Shown here piece by piece: positions 1 through 8,558 of a stretch of DNA of 64,000 nt. Source of the stretch: SHVO01 sp050250575 (lineage in GTDB: Bacteria > Pseudomonadota > Alphaproteobacteria > Rhodospirillales > Rhodospirillaceae). Within the stretch, counting starts at the first letter, position 1, and the number at the start of each line of letters is the position of its first letter. The stretch covers positions 1-64,000 of the forward strand of contig JBFWOJ010000020.1 of assembly GCA_050250575.1 (NCBI GenBank), given 5' to 3'. The translations under genes and the position numbers were made by a program. The notes beneath the pieces are model-generated. The model was not told the origin of the DNA and did no database searches. It saw nothing but the letters and a program-made list of their open reading frames with translations.

Positions 1-108
1 GAGCGAACCGTCGAGGCAACCTGGAAACGCATCGGCCAGCTCCTCACCTGCTTCACCCCGACGGAGTGCGCCAATTACTTCAGGAATGCTGGATATGCTT
101 CAGCCTGA
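1..108 (+). mobile_element. IS630-family transposase, C-terminal end (cut by window edge)
   Basis: Frame 1 is open from base 1 to a TGA at 106-108 and encodes 35 residues containing TWKRIGQLLTCFTPTECANY and ending NAGYASA. This is the characteristic C-terminus of IS630/Tc1-type DDE transposases. The start and catalytic part lie outside the window, so intactness cannot be judged. The next gene ends only 12 bases away on the opposite strand, so any right-hand inverted repeat must be very short or overlap it; none was recognised. Confidence 0.75.
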
Positions 109-120
109 AACAATCAGGCT

Positions 121-711
121 CTAGCGCAGGCCGCCCTTCTTGGCGTTGTATTTCATCATCTGCATGCTGATCTGGATCGGCTTGCCGGTGAACAGCGCGC
201 CGGTTTCATTGGCGGCGATCAGCGTGAACAGGTAGCCTTCCTTGGTTTTTTCGTCCAGCGCGGACATCGTCAGCATCAGCCCCGGACCGGATTTCGTCGG
301 CAGCGTTTGATCGTCCTCGGTCTTGATGGTTACGCCCGGCTGGCCGGCGCGTTCGACCAGTTGCCGGAACTCCTTCTCGACGATCTCGCGGTTGGCCTGT
401 TCGACAAAAACGGTGCAAGCGCCGGTTTCCGAATTTAGTGCAAGGACGAAGCGCCGCTCGCCGCGCCCGGGAAGGCGCCAGGCCTGGCCCTTGCGGTCGT
501 TGCCGATGTAGTTGGCAAGCTCGGCGGGGTCTTTGACCGCCTGATAACGGCGGTTGGCGCGCTCGCGGATGGCGTCCGGCTCGGCGAGGTTGCTGACGCA
601 GGCCGAGGTGAAAAAATTGATCGCGGTGATGGCGTAGTATTCCTGCCCCTGTGCGGGCACGGCAATAGCACCGGCGAGTGACGTCGCGAGAAGAAGTGAG
701 CCAAGGCGCAT
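121..711 (-). CDS. Exported hypothetical protein
   Basis: A 196-residue protein with a clear Sec signal peptide: a short basic start, hydrophobic LLLATSLAGAIA, then an AQG-Q cleavage region near residue 22. The mature part has two cysteines (about residues 38 and 98) and no recognised catalytic motif. It resembles small periplasmic proteins annotated NMCC_0638-type, but that is only a loose impression. It lies just downstream of flbD on the same strand (34 bases after its stop) and could be the last gene of that transcript. Function unknown. Confidence 0.7.
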   Translation of the reverse strand: MRLGSLLLATSLAGAIAVPAQGQEYYAITAINFFTSACVSNLAEPDAIRERANRRYQAVKDPAELANYIGNDRKGQAWRLPGRGERRFVLALNSETGACTVFVEQANREIVEKEFRQLVERAGQPGVTIKTEDDQTLPTKSGPGLMLTMSALDEKTKEGYLFTLIAANETGALFTGKPIQISMQMMKYNAKKGGLR

Positions 712-745
712 AGGCGGATCCGGACCAGGTTGGGGTCCGTACAGT

Positions 746-2062
746 CTAAGCCATTTCCCCCGCGCCGGGCGAGGGGACGGCTACGCCGTCCTGAACGTAG
801 GCGTTGAGCTTGTTACGAAGCGTACGGATCGAGATCCCCAGGATTCGCGCGGCGTGGGTCCGATTGCCCAGGGTGTGCTTCAGCGTGTCTATAATAAGGT
901 CGCGTTCCACGTCCGCGACGGTGCGCCCGACCAGCGTTCCCCTACCGGCCGCCGGGGCCGCTTCGCTGCCCATGAGCATGATGGCATCGACGTCGATCTC
1001 ATCGCCTCCTGCGAGCAGCACGGCGCGGTGAAGCGTGTTCTCCAGCTCGCGGACGTTGCCGGGCCAGCTGTGGGCTTTGAGCGCCGCCATGGCCGCCGGC
1101 GCGATCGGCTTGAAGGGAAGGCCGTTCTCCTCGGCGCATTCGCGCGCGAAATGCGCGGCCAGAACGTCGATATCCTTGGGCCGCTCGCGCAAGGGCGGCA
1201 TCACGATCTTCATGACGTTGAGACGGAAGTAGAGGTCTTCGCGGAACTTTCCGGCCTTTACCGTGTCCTCCATATTGCGATTCGACGTCGCAATGATGCG
1301 CGTGTCCACTTTGACCGGTGTATTGGAGCCGATACGCACGACCTCGCGCTCCTGAAGCGCGCGGAGCAGCTTTGCCTGGAGTTTGAGATCCATCTCCGAG
1401 ATTTCGTCGAGCAGCAACGTCCCGCCGCTGGCTTCCTCGAATTTGCCGATGCGGCGCGCGATCGCGCCGGTGAACGCGCCTTTCTCGTGGCCGAACAGCT
1501 CCGATTCCAGCAGCTCGCCCGGGATCGCCGCGCAGTTCACGGCGACAAAGGGCTTGTCCTTGCGCGGGCTGTTGCGGTGCAGGTATCGCGCGATGAGTTC
1601 CTTGCCTGTCCCGGACTCGCCGGTGACGAGGACAGGAACCGCGCTCGGCGCGACCTTTTTCGCCAGCTGCAGCACGCGCTCCATCGCCGCGTCCTGGTAA
1701 ACCAGTGTATCCTGATCGGCCGAGACTGCCTCGAGCACCGCGGCGATAAGCTCGGCGTCCGGGGGCAGGGGAATATATTCCTTGGCGCCGGCCTTGATCG
1801 CCGCGACCGCGGCGCGGCTGTCGGTCTCGACGCCGCAGGCGACGACCGGAAGGTTGATGCGCTCAGCCTTCATCGCCGCGAGCAACTGGTCGATATCGAA
1901 GGCGACGTCGACCATGACGACGTCGGCCCCTTGACCGGAACGCAGCACATCCATCGCCTGGCTGATCCCTTCAGCCTGGATGACTTTGGCGCCGCGCTGC
2001 ATGGCGATGCGGCTAGCCGCGCCGACCTGCCCGCCCAGCGATCCGATGATCAACAACCGCAT
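746..2062 (-). CDS. flbD: Sigma-54-dependent flagellar transcription regulator FlbD
   Basis: A 438-residue NtrC-family activator of middle and late flagellar genes. It has a receiver-like domain (residues 1-115) that starts LLIIG rather than with the usual acidic pair, so phosphorylation may be unconventional as in Caulobacter FlbD. The AAA+ domain has Walker A GESGTGKE (about 148-155) and the sigma-54 contact loop GAFTGA (about 195-200). A C-terminal Fis-type helix-turn-helix reads NRTHAARILGISIRTLRNKL. It is the last core gene of the fliF operon, as in Caulobacter. Its presumed targets include the sigma-54 promoters seen before fliK and flgI, and its partner FliX is encoded at 54579. Confidence 0.95.
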   Translation of the reverse strand: MRLLIIGSLGGQVGAASRIAMQRGAKVIQAEGISQAMDVLRSGQGADVVMVDVAFDIDQLLAAMKAERINLPVVACGVETDSRAAVAAIKAGAKEYIPLPPDAELIAAVLEAVSADQDTLVYQDAAMERVLQLAKKVAPSAVPVLVTGESGTGKELIARYLHRNSPRKDKPFVAVNCAAIPGELLESELFGHEKGAFTGAIARRIGKFEEASGGTLLLDEISEMDLKLQAKLLRALQEREVVRIGSNTPVKVDTRIIATSNRNMEDTVKAGKFREDLYFRLNVMKIVMPPLRERPKDIDVLAAHFARECAEENGLPFKPIAPAAMAALKAHSWPGNVRELENTLHRAVLLAGGDEIDVDAIMLMGSEAAPAAGRGTLVGRTVADVERDLIIDTLKHTLGNRTHAARILGISIRTLRNKLNAYVQDGVAVPSPGAGEMA

Positions 2063-2122
2063 GCGAAAACCCAGCTCAGTATTCTTGCTTGTTACGCGCG
2101 GAAGTCCCGCGCGTCAACGCGG

Positions 2123-2950
2123 CTAATCCCGCTCTCCGGCAAAGCGCACCTTGCTTTCCGGCGGAAGTGCGCTGTTCAACAGCATCTCCAGCCGGCGCGG
2201 CGCGTCCTTGCGGATGATCGACAGCGTGCCGAGTGTGTAGATGTAGCCGATGAGATGTTCTTCGGCGGCGTTGCGTTCCAGCTTGGCCGCGAGCGGATTG
2301 AACACCATGTTGGCCAGCACGACGCCATAGAATGTGGTGAGCAACGCAACCGCCATCGCGGGGCCGATCACACTCGGGTCGGAAAGGTTACCCAGCATCT
2401 GCACGAGACCGATCAAGGTGCCGATCAGGCCCATGGCGGGGGAAATTTCGGCCGCCTTGCGCAGCACGTTCGCCGATCTTTGGACGCGGGCGGTGGTCGC
2501 AGCCAGGTCTTCGTTAAGGATGTCGGCGATGTCTTTCTCGGGAAGGCCTTCCACCAGCATCGACAGCGCCTTGAACAACAGCGGCTCCTTGGCGAAGCGC
2601 TGCAGCGGCTGTCCTTGAAGCCGCAACACGCCGTGTTTGCGGGAAAAATCCGACAGCTCCAGCATGGTGTAGGCGACGTCCCGCGGATCGCGGTCGCGTG
2701 CCACGAAGGTCGAACCGATGATCGCGGCGGTGCGTGCAACGTCGCTCATCGTGAAGCAGACGGTGGTTACGGCGACGGTGCCGCCGACCACGATCAGCAG
2801 GCCCGGGACGTTGAAGAACGCCGACGCCGAGCCGCCGAGTCCGATCGCGATCACGACCAGCAGCAGGCCTCCGGCAAGACCGGCGACGGTCGCGCCGTCG
2901 AACATGATGCGGCGCGTGAGATGCGGAATCTTTTCGACCTGTTCTGCCAT
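2123..2950 (-). CDS. MotA/PomA-like flagellar stator subunit
   Basis: A 275-residue inner-membrane protein with four predicted membrane segments: two near residues 17-65 and two near 165-220. The conserved core PAMGLIGTLIGLVQMLGNL and GPAMAVALLTTFYGVVLAN is typical of PomA/MotA proton- or sodium-driven stators. A cytoplasmic loop separates helices 2 and 3. It sits between fliN and flbD in the fliF operon, where Caulobacter has no stator gene, and no motB partner is seen in this window. The ATG is preceded by GAGGA. It is most likely a genuine stator subunit; whether it works with a distant MotB is unknown. Confidence 0.9.
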   Translation of the reverse strand: MAEQVEKIPHLTRRIMFDGATVAGLAGGLLLVVIAIGLGGSASAFFNVPGLLIVVGGTVAVTTVCFTMSDVARTAAIIGSTFVARDRDPRDVAYTMLELSDFSRKHGVLRLQGQPLQRFAKEPLLFKALSMLVEGLPEKDIADILNEDLAATTARVQRSANVLRKAAEISPAMGLIGTLIGLVQMLGNLSDPSVIGPAMAVALLTTFYGVVLANMVFNPLAAKLERNAAEEHLIGYIYTLGTLSIIRKDAPRRLEMLLNSALPPESKVRFAGERD

Positions 2951-2969
2951 GACGTCGATCCTCGCGCGT

Positions 2970-3362
2970 TCAAGCTTTCTGCGTCTTGATGATTTCCGTC
3001 ATGGTGATGCCCAGCCGGTCATCGACCACGACCACTTCGCCGCGGGCGACGAGGCGGTCGTTGACATAGATATCGATGGCTTCGCCGACCTTGCGGTCGA
3101 GCTCGACCACCGCGCCGCGACCGAGCTTCAACAGCTCGTTCACCTGCATCGACGACTTGCCCAGCACCGCCGAAACGCGCACGGGAATATCGTAAACCGC
3201 TTCAAGATCCTGCGCCGAGCGGGGTTTGTCCGGAATATCGGCCGGATCGTCCCATGAATCGTCCGCATCGTCGGCCTTGGCGGACTTGGCATCGGCTTCG
3301 ATCTCGTCCAGCGCGAGTTCGCTGACGGACTTGCCCTTCTTGCCGTTGTCTTGCTCTGCCAT
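2970..3362 (-). CDS. fliN: Flagellar motor switch protein FliN
   Basis: A 130-residue protein. An acidic, Lys/Asp/Ala-rich N-terminus (1-45) is followed by a SpoA/FliN domain with YDIPVRVSAVLGKSSMQV, LLKLGRGAVVELDRKVGE and a C-terminal DRLGITMTEII. FliN forms the C-ring with FliG and FliM and anchors FliH during export. An AGGAG sequence 7 bases before the ATG supports the start. It is co-transcribed with fliG, fliH and the motA-like gene. FliM is not in the window. Confidence 0.95.
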   Translation of the reverse strand: MAEQDNGKKGKSVSELALDEIEADAKSAKADDADDSWDDPADIPDKPRSAQDLEAVYDIPVRVSAVLGKSSMQVNELLKLGRGAVVELDRKVGEAIDIYVNDRLVARGEVVVVDDRLGITMTEIIKTQKA

Positions 3363-3431
3363 CTTCTTGCTCCTGCCGGCTTATCCTCTAAGCCGTGTGG
3401 CCACTCTACCGCGGCCGGTTGAAATAGAATC

Positions 3432-4229
3432 TTAAGATGCCTGTTCCGGCGCCTGCGCCGCGGCGTCAGCCGCCTTGTCCAAGGCATCCACGTCCACGTC
3501 CCCAAACGTGCCGGCAACGACTTCGCGGATCTCCGCCCAGATGCGGGCCTCGTCGCGGTCCGCACCGCCGCCGTCCCACTCCAGCCGGCAATCGCCCGGC
3601 TGCACTTCGTAGTCCGTGACGACCGTATAAGTCCCCTGGAAGGAGGCCCGCGCGAACACGTCTTTGAGGCGCGCGTCCAAATCCTCGGCGATCATGGGAT
3701 GACTGCGCACAACGAGGCGAGGCTCGCCCGCGGCCAGCGGCAGCACCTGGCGCACGAAGGCCTCGATGCTGTCGACCGCGTGCGCCTGCGCGTGTGCCGG
3801 CAAAAGCCGGCGCGCGATGCCGTACACCATGCGCATGGCAAGATTGGCAAGCTGCTTATTGGCTTCGGTCTGCTTCTCCTCGAGCCCTGCGAGACCCTGG
3901 GCAATCAGATTGAGCGCATCGGCGGCGTAGTGCTCGCGTGCGGTCGCTGCTTCTTCCAGGGCCGCGCCGTGGCCTTGGATGTAGCCTTCTTCCTTGGCGG
4001 CATCGAGCTGCGCCTGCGTGAACTCCAGCTTCGCCACCGGCTCCGGCGGCGGAAGCCTCGAGTCCCGCGCGAGCTTCTCTTCCATCTCGCGCTCGAGGCT
4101 TGCGGCCGCTTGGGCCGCTGCCTCTGCCTCGATCTCGGAACGCCGGCGTTCGCCGGGCAGGTAAAGCTTCGACGCGTCGTCGAACGAACGTTCGAACAGG
4201 AATTTGCGGGTGGGTGCAGTGCGCGCCAT
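3432..4229 (-). CDS. fliH: FliH/FlbE-like flagellar export stator
   Basis: A 265-residue protein in the position of Caulobacter flbE (fliH). The N-terminal MARTAPTRKFLFERSFD resembles flbE-type starts. A Glu/Ala/Arg-rich helical stretch (about 30-130) would form the coiled coil that holds the FliI ATPase. The C-terminal third contains the FliH/HrpE-like segment PRLVVRSHPMIAEDL and VTDYEVQPGDCRLEWDGGG. The start lies 12 bases after the fliG stop. Sequence identity in this family is low, so the name rests partly on gene order. Confidence 0.85.
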   Translation of the reverse strand: MARTAPTRKFLFERSFDDASKLYLPGERRRSEIEAEAAAQAAASLEREMEEKLARDSRLPPPEPVAKLEFTQAQLDAAKEEGYIQGHGAALEEAATAREHYAADALNLIAQGLAGLEEKQTEANKQLANLAMRMVYGIARRLLPAHAQAHAVDSIEAFVRQVLPLAAGEPRLVVRSHPMIAEDLDARLKDVFARASFQGTYTVVTDYEVQPGDCRLEWDGGGADRDEARIWAEIREVVAGTFGDVDVDALDKAADAAAQAPEQAS

Positions 4230-4241
4230 GGATTGTGCCCG

Positions 4242-5261
4242 TTAGTACACCAGCTCGTCGTCTTCCTTGCCTTCGGAGATGACGATCTGGCCGGAGTTGG
4301 ACAGTTCCTTGGCGAGCGTGACCACTTCGTTCTGCGCTTCTTCGACGTCCCGCAGGCGGACGGGGCCCAGCGCGTCCATGTCTTCTTTGAGCATTTTCCC
4401 GGCGCGCTCGGACATATTGGCGAAGAAAAGCTCCTTGACGCCATCCGATGCGCCCTTGAGGGCCAGCGCCAGCTTTTCCTTCTCCACGTGGCGCAGCAGG
4501 GTCTGAGCGCCGGCGGTGTCGAGGCGCACCAGGTCCTCGAAGGTGAACATGAGCTGTTTGATCTTCTCGGCCGACTCGCGGTTGCGCTCTTCGAGGGCGG
4601 TGAGGAATCGCGCTTCGGTGTTGCGGTCGAGATTGTTGAAGATTTCGGCCATCATCTCGTGGCTGTCGCGGCGCGCCGTGCGCGCGAGGTTCGACATGAA
4701 CTCGGTGCGTAGCGTCTTTTCGATCGATTCCAGCACGTCCTTCTGCACTGCTTCCATGTGCAGCATGCGCATGACGACTTCCATTGCGAAGCCTTCCGGC
4801 AGCAGCGCAAGCACCCGGCTTGCGTGATCGGGTTTGATCTTCGAGAGAACGACGGCGACGGTCTGCGGATATTCGTTCTTCAGATAGTTCGCCAGCACCT
4901 GCTCGTGAACGTTGCCCAGCTTGTCCCACATGGTGCGGCCGGCGGGGCCGCGGATTTCTTCCATGATGAGCGCGACACGCTCTTTATCGAGCGATTTGAC
5001 GAGCAACCGCTCGGTGGATTCGTAGGAACCGACCAGCGAGCCGGTGTTCGAAATGGCGTCGGCGAAGTCGACGAACAGACGCTCGACCAGGTTGGCTCCG
5101 ACGGTGCCGAGGTTGGCCATGATCTGCGACAGTTCCTTGATCTCGTCGTCTTCCATCATGGCGAACAGCTTGCCGGCCTGCTCTTCGCCCAAAGACAGCA
5201 TCATGATCGCGGCCTTCTGCGGGCCGGTGAGACTGCGATAGTCTTCCTTAATACGCGCCAT
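4242..5261 (-). CDS. fliG: Flagellar motor switch protein FliG
   Basis: A 339-residue rotor protein of normal family length. It begins with an N-terminal FliF-binding domain (SLTGPQKAAIMMLSLGEEQA). The middle domain carries the EHPQ-like motif as KNEYPQT, and the C-terminal torque-generating domain contains MFTFEDLVRLD and GAQTLLRHVEKEKLALALKG. It links the MS ring to the C-ring and meets the stator. It is the second gene of the fliF operon, 84 bases after fliF. Confidence 0.97.
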   Translation of the reverse strand: MARIKEDYRSLTGPQKAAIMMLSLGEEQAGKLFAMMEDDEIKELSQIMANLGTVGANLVERLFVDFADAISNTGSLVGSYESTERLLVKSLDKERVALIMEEIRGPAGRTMWDKLGNVHEQVLANYLKNEYPQTVAVVLSKIKPDHASRVLALLPEGFAMEVVMRMLHMEAVQKDVLESIEKTLRTEFMSNLARTARRDSHEMMAEIFNNLDRNTEARFLTALEERNRESAEKIKQLMFTFEDLVRLDTAGAQTLLRHVEKEKLALALKGASDGVKELFFANMSERAGKMLKEDMDALGPVRLRDVEEAQNEVVTLAKELSNSGQIVISEGKEDDELVY

Positions 5262-5345
5262 CTAACTAACTCTTCGTCCCCTGACGCCGCACGCCCCGCG
5301 GCATTATACGCTTAGCTCGTCTCTGCGCCCAACCGCGCCAGTGCG

Positions 5346-6980
5346 TTAATTTTCCTGATAAAGCCAGGTCCTGATGATCGACAGCGCCTCTTCGGGATGC
5401 TTGTCGACGATGTCGCCGATCTTGCGCAGGCTGGAGGCCTTCACGCGGCCTTCCACCTTGTCGATGTCGATAAGCTCGTCGAGGTCCTCTTCCTCCTCCT
5501 TTTGACCCATGGGCATCGGCACGCCGCCAGGACCGGTGAGCTGCGCCATCGCGCCGTCGGTGGTGAGCAGGGCTTCGTCGCCCTGCGGCATGGCCTCGAA
5601 GGCGCGCGTGACCAGCGGGCGCACGACCAGAAGGATGACCAGCACCGCCACCACAGCGACGCCCAGGCCTTCCGCCATGCGCATGATCTCTTCCTTGTTG
5701 AAGCCAAGGAGGTTGAACTCGTCTTCGGCGCCGAGCAGATCGTCGAAGCCGGTGAAGGGCATGTTGACGACTTCGATCTGGTCGCCGCGATCGGCGCTGT
5801 AGCCCACCGCGGTGTTCACCAGCTTGCGGATGTTCTCCATCGTTTCTTCGTTGAGCGGCTCGTAGCTGCGCTCTTGCGTCTCCGCGTTGACGTTGTAGTT
5901 GCCGTCGACCAGCACCGCGACCGACAGGCGCCGGACGGAGCCCGCCTCCTTCACGCGATTGGTGGTGGTTTTGGAGATGTCGTAGTTGACGGTTTCTTCC
6001 GTGCGCTCTTCGTTCGTGGTCATGCGCGCCGCCCCGCCGGTGTTGGCTTGGGCGTCCGGCAGCTGATTGCCGACCGTGACGTCGGTCGGATCGGATTCAT
6101 TCTGCGTATTGTTCTCGGTAACGGTCACCGACGAACGCACGACCGCTTGATCCGGGTTGAACTCCTCGGCAGCGGTGACGACCTTGTCGAATTCCATTTC
6201 TGCACGCACTTCCGCGCGCACCTTGCCGGGGCCGAGCGAGCTTTCGACCAATGAGACCACGGACTGCGACAGGCGGCGCTCCATGTTGCGCACGGCTTCG
6301 TCTTGCTGCGCGGCGACCATGGCGTCGTCGTTCTCGAACGAACGCGACAGCAGTGTTCCGCGCTCGTCGACGATCGAGATGTTGGAAGGTTTCAGCTTCG
6401 GCACCGCGGCGGCAATCAGGTGTTGGATGGCGTTCACCTGGTTCTCGGACAAGCGGCCGCTGCGCATCTTCATATAGACCGAAGCGGTAGGCTCCTGGGT
6501 CTCGCGCGTGAACATTTCGCGCGTCGGCATCACCAGGTGCACGCGCGCATTCTGCACGCCTTCGATCGACTTGATGGTGCGCGCAAGCTCGCCTTCGAGC
6601 GCTCGCACCAGGTTGATGTTCTGGATGAAGTTCGTGGCGCCCAGGGCGTCCATGGAGTCGAAGACCTCGTACCCGATGCTGCCGCCGGAGGGCAGGCCCA
6701 GCTCGGCCATCTGCATGCGTACCGACGTCACCTGTTCGCCCGGCACCAGGATCTGCGCATTGTTGTCGGCCATCTGGAAGGGGATCCCGGACAGCTCCAG
6801 CTGCTTGACGATTTCGCGTGAGTCCGTGGCCGACAGGTTGCCGTACAGTTCGGTCATCGGCGAGGTGGAGAACCTGGTCGCAAAGAAGATGATGAAGGCG
6901 ATGAGACCGACGGCGACGCCGCCCATGGCGGCCAGGCGTGCCGGTCCCAGGTTCTTGAGCTGCTGGACGAAGGGGTTCAC
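5346..6980 (-). CDS. fliF: Flagellar MS-ring protein FliF
   Basis: A 544-residue MS-ring protein. The first membrane helix is near residues 17-36, and two ring-building motifs follow (YGNLSATDSREIVKQLE and the ARVHLVMPTREMF region). The periplasmic beta-collar is Thr/Asn-rich, a second membrane helix (VAVVAVLVILLVVRPLV) lies near 435-455, and a cytoplasmic FliG-binding tail ends SIIRTWLYQEN. The start is GTG, supported by GAGAGG upstream. It is the first gene of the early operon. In Caulobacter this operon is activated by CtrA; the upstream region here has only a single GTTAAC-type half-site. Confidence 0.95.
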   Translation of the reverse strand: MNPFVQQLKNLGPARLAAMGGVAVGLIAFIIFFATRFSTSPMTELYGNLSATDSREIVKQLELSGIPFQMADNNAQILVPGEQVTSVRMQMAELGLPSGGSIGYEVFDSMDALGATNFIQNINLVRALEGELARTIKSIEGVQNARVHLVMPTREMFTRETQEPTASVYMKMRSGRLSENQVNAIQHLIAAAVPKLKPSNISIVDERGTLLSRSFENDDAMVAAQQDEAVRNMERRLSQSVVSLVESSLGPGKVRAEVRAEMEFDKVVTAAEEFNPDQAVVRSSVTVTENNTQNESDPTDVTVGNQLPDAQANTGGAARMTTNEERTEETVNYDISKTTTNRVKEAGSVRRLSVAVLVDGNYNVNAETQERSYEPLNEETMENIRKLVNTAVGYSADRGDQIEVVNMPFTGFDDLLGAEDEFNLLGFNKEEIMRMAEGLGVAVVAVLVILLVVRPLVTRAFEAMPQGDEALLTTDGAMAQLTGPGGVPMPMGQKEEEEDLDELIDIDKVEGRVKASSLRKIGDIVDKHPEEALSIIRTWLYQEN

Positions 6981-7330
6981 AGGTCTCGTTCCTCTCGGCC
7001 GTTACGGGTGCGCGTTTCGGGTCGCAGTCGTCCCAGGGCACTGGCTCTTATGGAGATTCTGGACAGTCTCACCCCGGTGCCGGCAGCGTATGAGCCGCGC
7101 CGTGAAGAACAGGTTAACAGTGGGAAATTTTTGCCGGGTTGTCCGAATCTTGGGCGGCCGCCGGATTCCAAAATGCGCGAGACGTCCCGGCAGGCACTCC
7201 GGCGAACTTTGGAATCGAGGCGGCATCGGAAAATATATAGAGTCCAGTGTGGCTTATGGATGTGAAGGTCCTATACGAGTCCGCGGCGGAAATCGTAGGA
7301 ACTTCAGGTCCGCCACACTAGTTTCGAACC
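6981..7330. other. Intergenic region between divergent fliF and nrtR
   Basis: About 350 bases without a supported gene. It must hold the fliF promoter (minus strand) and the nrtR promoter (plus strand). A GTTAAC box at 7113-7118 resembles a CtrA half-site, but the second half at the expected spacing is absent. An exact 8-base inverted repeat, AGTGTGGC at 7246-7253 and GCCACACT at 7312-7319, lies just before nrtR and could be an autoregulatory element; the 58-base gap makes this weak. Confidence 0.35.
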
Positions 7331-8308
7331 ATGAAGAATTCAGCGTCGTCGGGGGTGGTCATCGAGCTGTCCGTGGCCATTGCCGCGGTCACGGACGAAT
7401 CCCCTAAGATTCTCATGGTTCAGCCGCCCGATACCGCCGCGCGGGCGGGCTTGCCGTCGGGCCCTTTCGATCCCATCGCCCACCGCACGCTCGAGGAAGG
7501 TCTGCGCACCTGGGTCGCGGAACAGACCGGGATTGCGCTCGGCTACGTCGAACAGCTTTATACTTTTGGTAATAAATTCCGCGATCCGGAAGAGCGCGCC
7601 GGCGGCGCGCGGCCCGTGTCGGTCGGTTATCTCGCCCTCGTTCGCCAAACTGAAGTGAAGAGCACGGCAAAGGCGGACTGGGTCGACTGGTATCGCCACT
7701 TTCCTTGGGAGGACGGCCGCAAAGGCGCGCCCGCTATTCTCGATTCGGTGATCGTGCCGCGGCTTTCGGCGTGGCGCGACGAAGCCAAGGGCCCGGAGCG
7801 TCAGCGGCGGCGCGATCGTTTGGCGCTGGCGTTCGGTATCGATGGGGCCGCATGGGACAACGAGCGTGTGCTCGACCGTTATGAACTCCTTTACGAAGCC
7901 GGGCTCGTGTTCGAAGCCAGCTTCGATTCCGGTCAGAAAGTCGAACCGGCGGTGGTGGCGGCGCAGATGCTCACCGGTGCGGCGCTGACCAAGGATCACC
8001 GGCGCATCCTCGCCACGGCGCTCGGGCGGCTACGGGCGAAAATCAAGTATCGCCCCGTGATCTTTGAGTTGATGCCGCCCACGTTTACCCTCTTTCAGTT
8101 GCAGCGCGCGGTCGAGGCGCTTGCCGGCGGGCCGCTCCATAAACAGAATTTCCGCCGTCTCGTCGCGAACGAAGGCTTGGTCGAGCCGACGGGGCAGGTC
8201 TCGGCTCAAACCGGCGGCCGGCCGGCGGAGCTCTTCCGTTTCCGGCGCGAGGTCGTCCACGAGCGGCCGGCGCCCGGGGTGCGGGTGCCCGTCCGGGTGC
8301 GGAAATAG
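7331..8308 (+). CDS. NrtR-type Nudix-related regulator of NAD synthesis
   Basis: A 325-residue two-domain protein. Residues 1-160 form a Nudix-like fold whose Nudix box is degenerate: the REUXEE core is replaced by RTWVAEQTG, so hydrolase activity is unlikely. Residues 220-320 form a winged helix with FELMPPTFTLFQLQ and HKQNFRRLVANEGLVEPTG followed by GGRPAELFRFRR, the pattern of NrtR repressors that sense ADP-ribose-type ligands. It lies directly upstream of nadA and nadC on the same strand, which fits this role. No strong ribosome binding site precedes the ATG. Confidence 0.8.
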   Translation: MKNSASSGVVIELSVAIAAVTDESPKILMVQPPDTAARAGLPSGPFDPIAHRTLEEGLRTWVAEQTGIALGYVEQLYTFGNKFRDPEERAGGARPVSVGYLALVRQTEVKSTAKADWVDWYRHFPWEDGRKGAPAILDSVIVPRLSAWRDEAKGPERQRRRDRLALAFGIDGAAWDNERVLDRYELLYEAGLVFEASFDSGQKVEPAVVAAQMLTGAALTKDHRRILATALGRLRAKIKYRPVIFELMPPTFTLFQLQRAVEALAGGPLHKQNFRRLVANEGLVEPTGQVSAQTGGRPAELFRFRREVVHERPAPGVRVPVRVRK

Positions 8309-8419
8309 CGGTTCGCCCGGCCTTGACCGGTGACTGCTGGATCGCCCAGGCGCGGGGCCTATCACATTGAGCGCGATACCTTTTTTACACCGTGGGGACA
8401 GAGCCGCCCGCCCATCCTC

Positions 8420-8448
8420 TTGACTCACCCCCTTATGCTCCTTATGGT
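8420..8448 (+). promoter_or_regulatory. Sigma-70-type promoter of nadA-nadC
   Basis: TTGACT at 8420-8425, a 17-base spacer, and TATGGT at 8443-8448. Transcription would start near 8455, about 100 bases before the nadA ATG and immediately upstream of the palindromic cluster at 8459-8494. Confidence 0.55.
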
Positions 8449-8458
8449 TAGAACCTGA

Positions 8459-8494
8459 CACGTGGACCCTACACGTGCTTTTTTAGTGGTCCAC
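8459..8494. promoter_or_regulatory. Candidate operator (palindrome cluster) before nadA
   Basis: CACGTG occurs twice (8459-8464 and 8472-8477, period 13). GTGGACC at 8462-8468 is matched by its inverse GGTCCAC at 8488-8494, within the near-palindrome GTGGTCCAC. The block begins just after the predicted transcription start, where a repressor would block transcription. NrtR, encoded just upstream, is the natural candidate, but the binding motif of this subfamily is not known to me. Confidence 0.4.
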
Positions 8495-8558
8495 ATATGC
8501 TCAAACTAAGCACAAGTCGCGCCGAAGTGTCATCTGGGGCGGAAAGAGGGATCGGCAC

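Noticed and set aside
854..2989. Long open frame on the plus strand opposite flbD and the motA-like gene
   Set aside because: It is antisense to two clear flagellar genes, has His/Arg-rich low-complexity translation typical of shadow frames in GC-rich DNA, and no known domain.
7113..7118. CtrA site for the fliF operon
   Set aside because: Only one TTAA half is present; the second half at the seven-base spacing is missing, so it is noted but not called.
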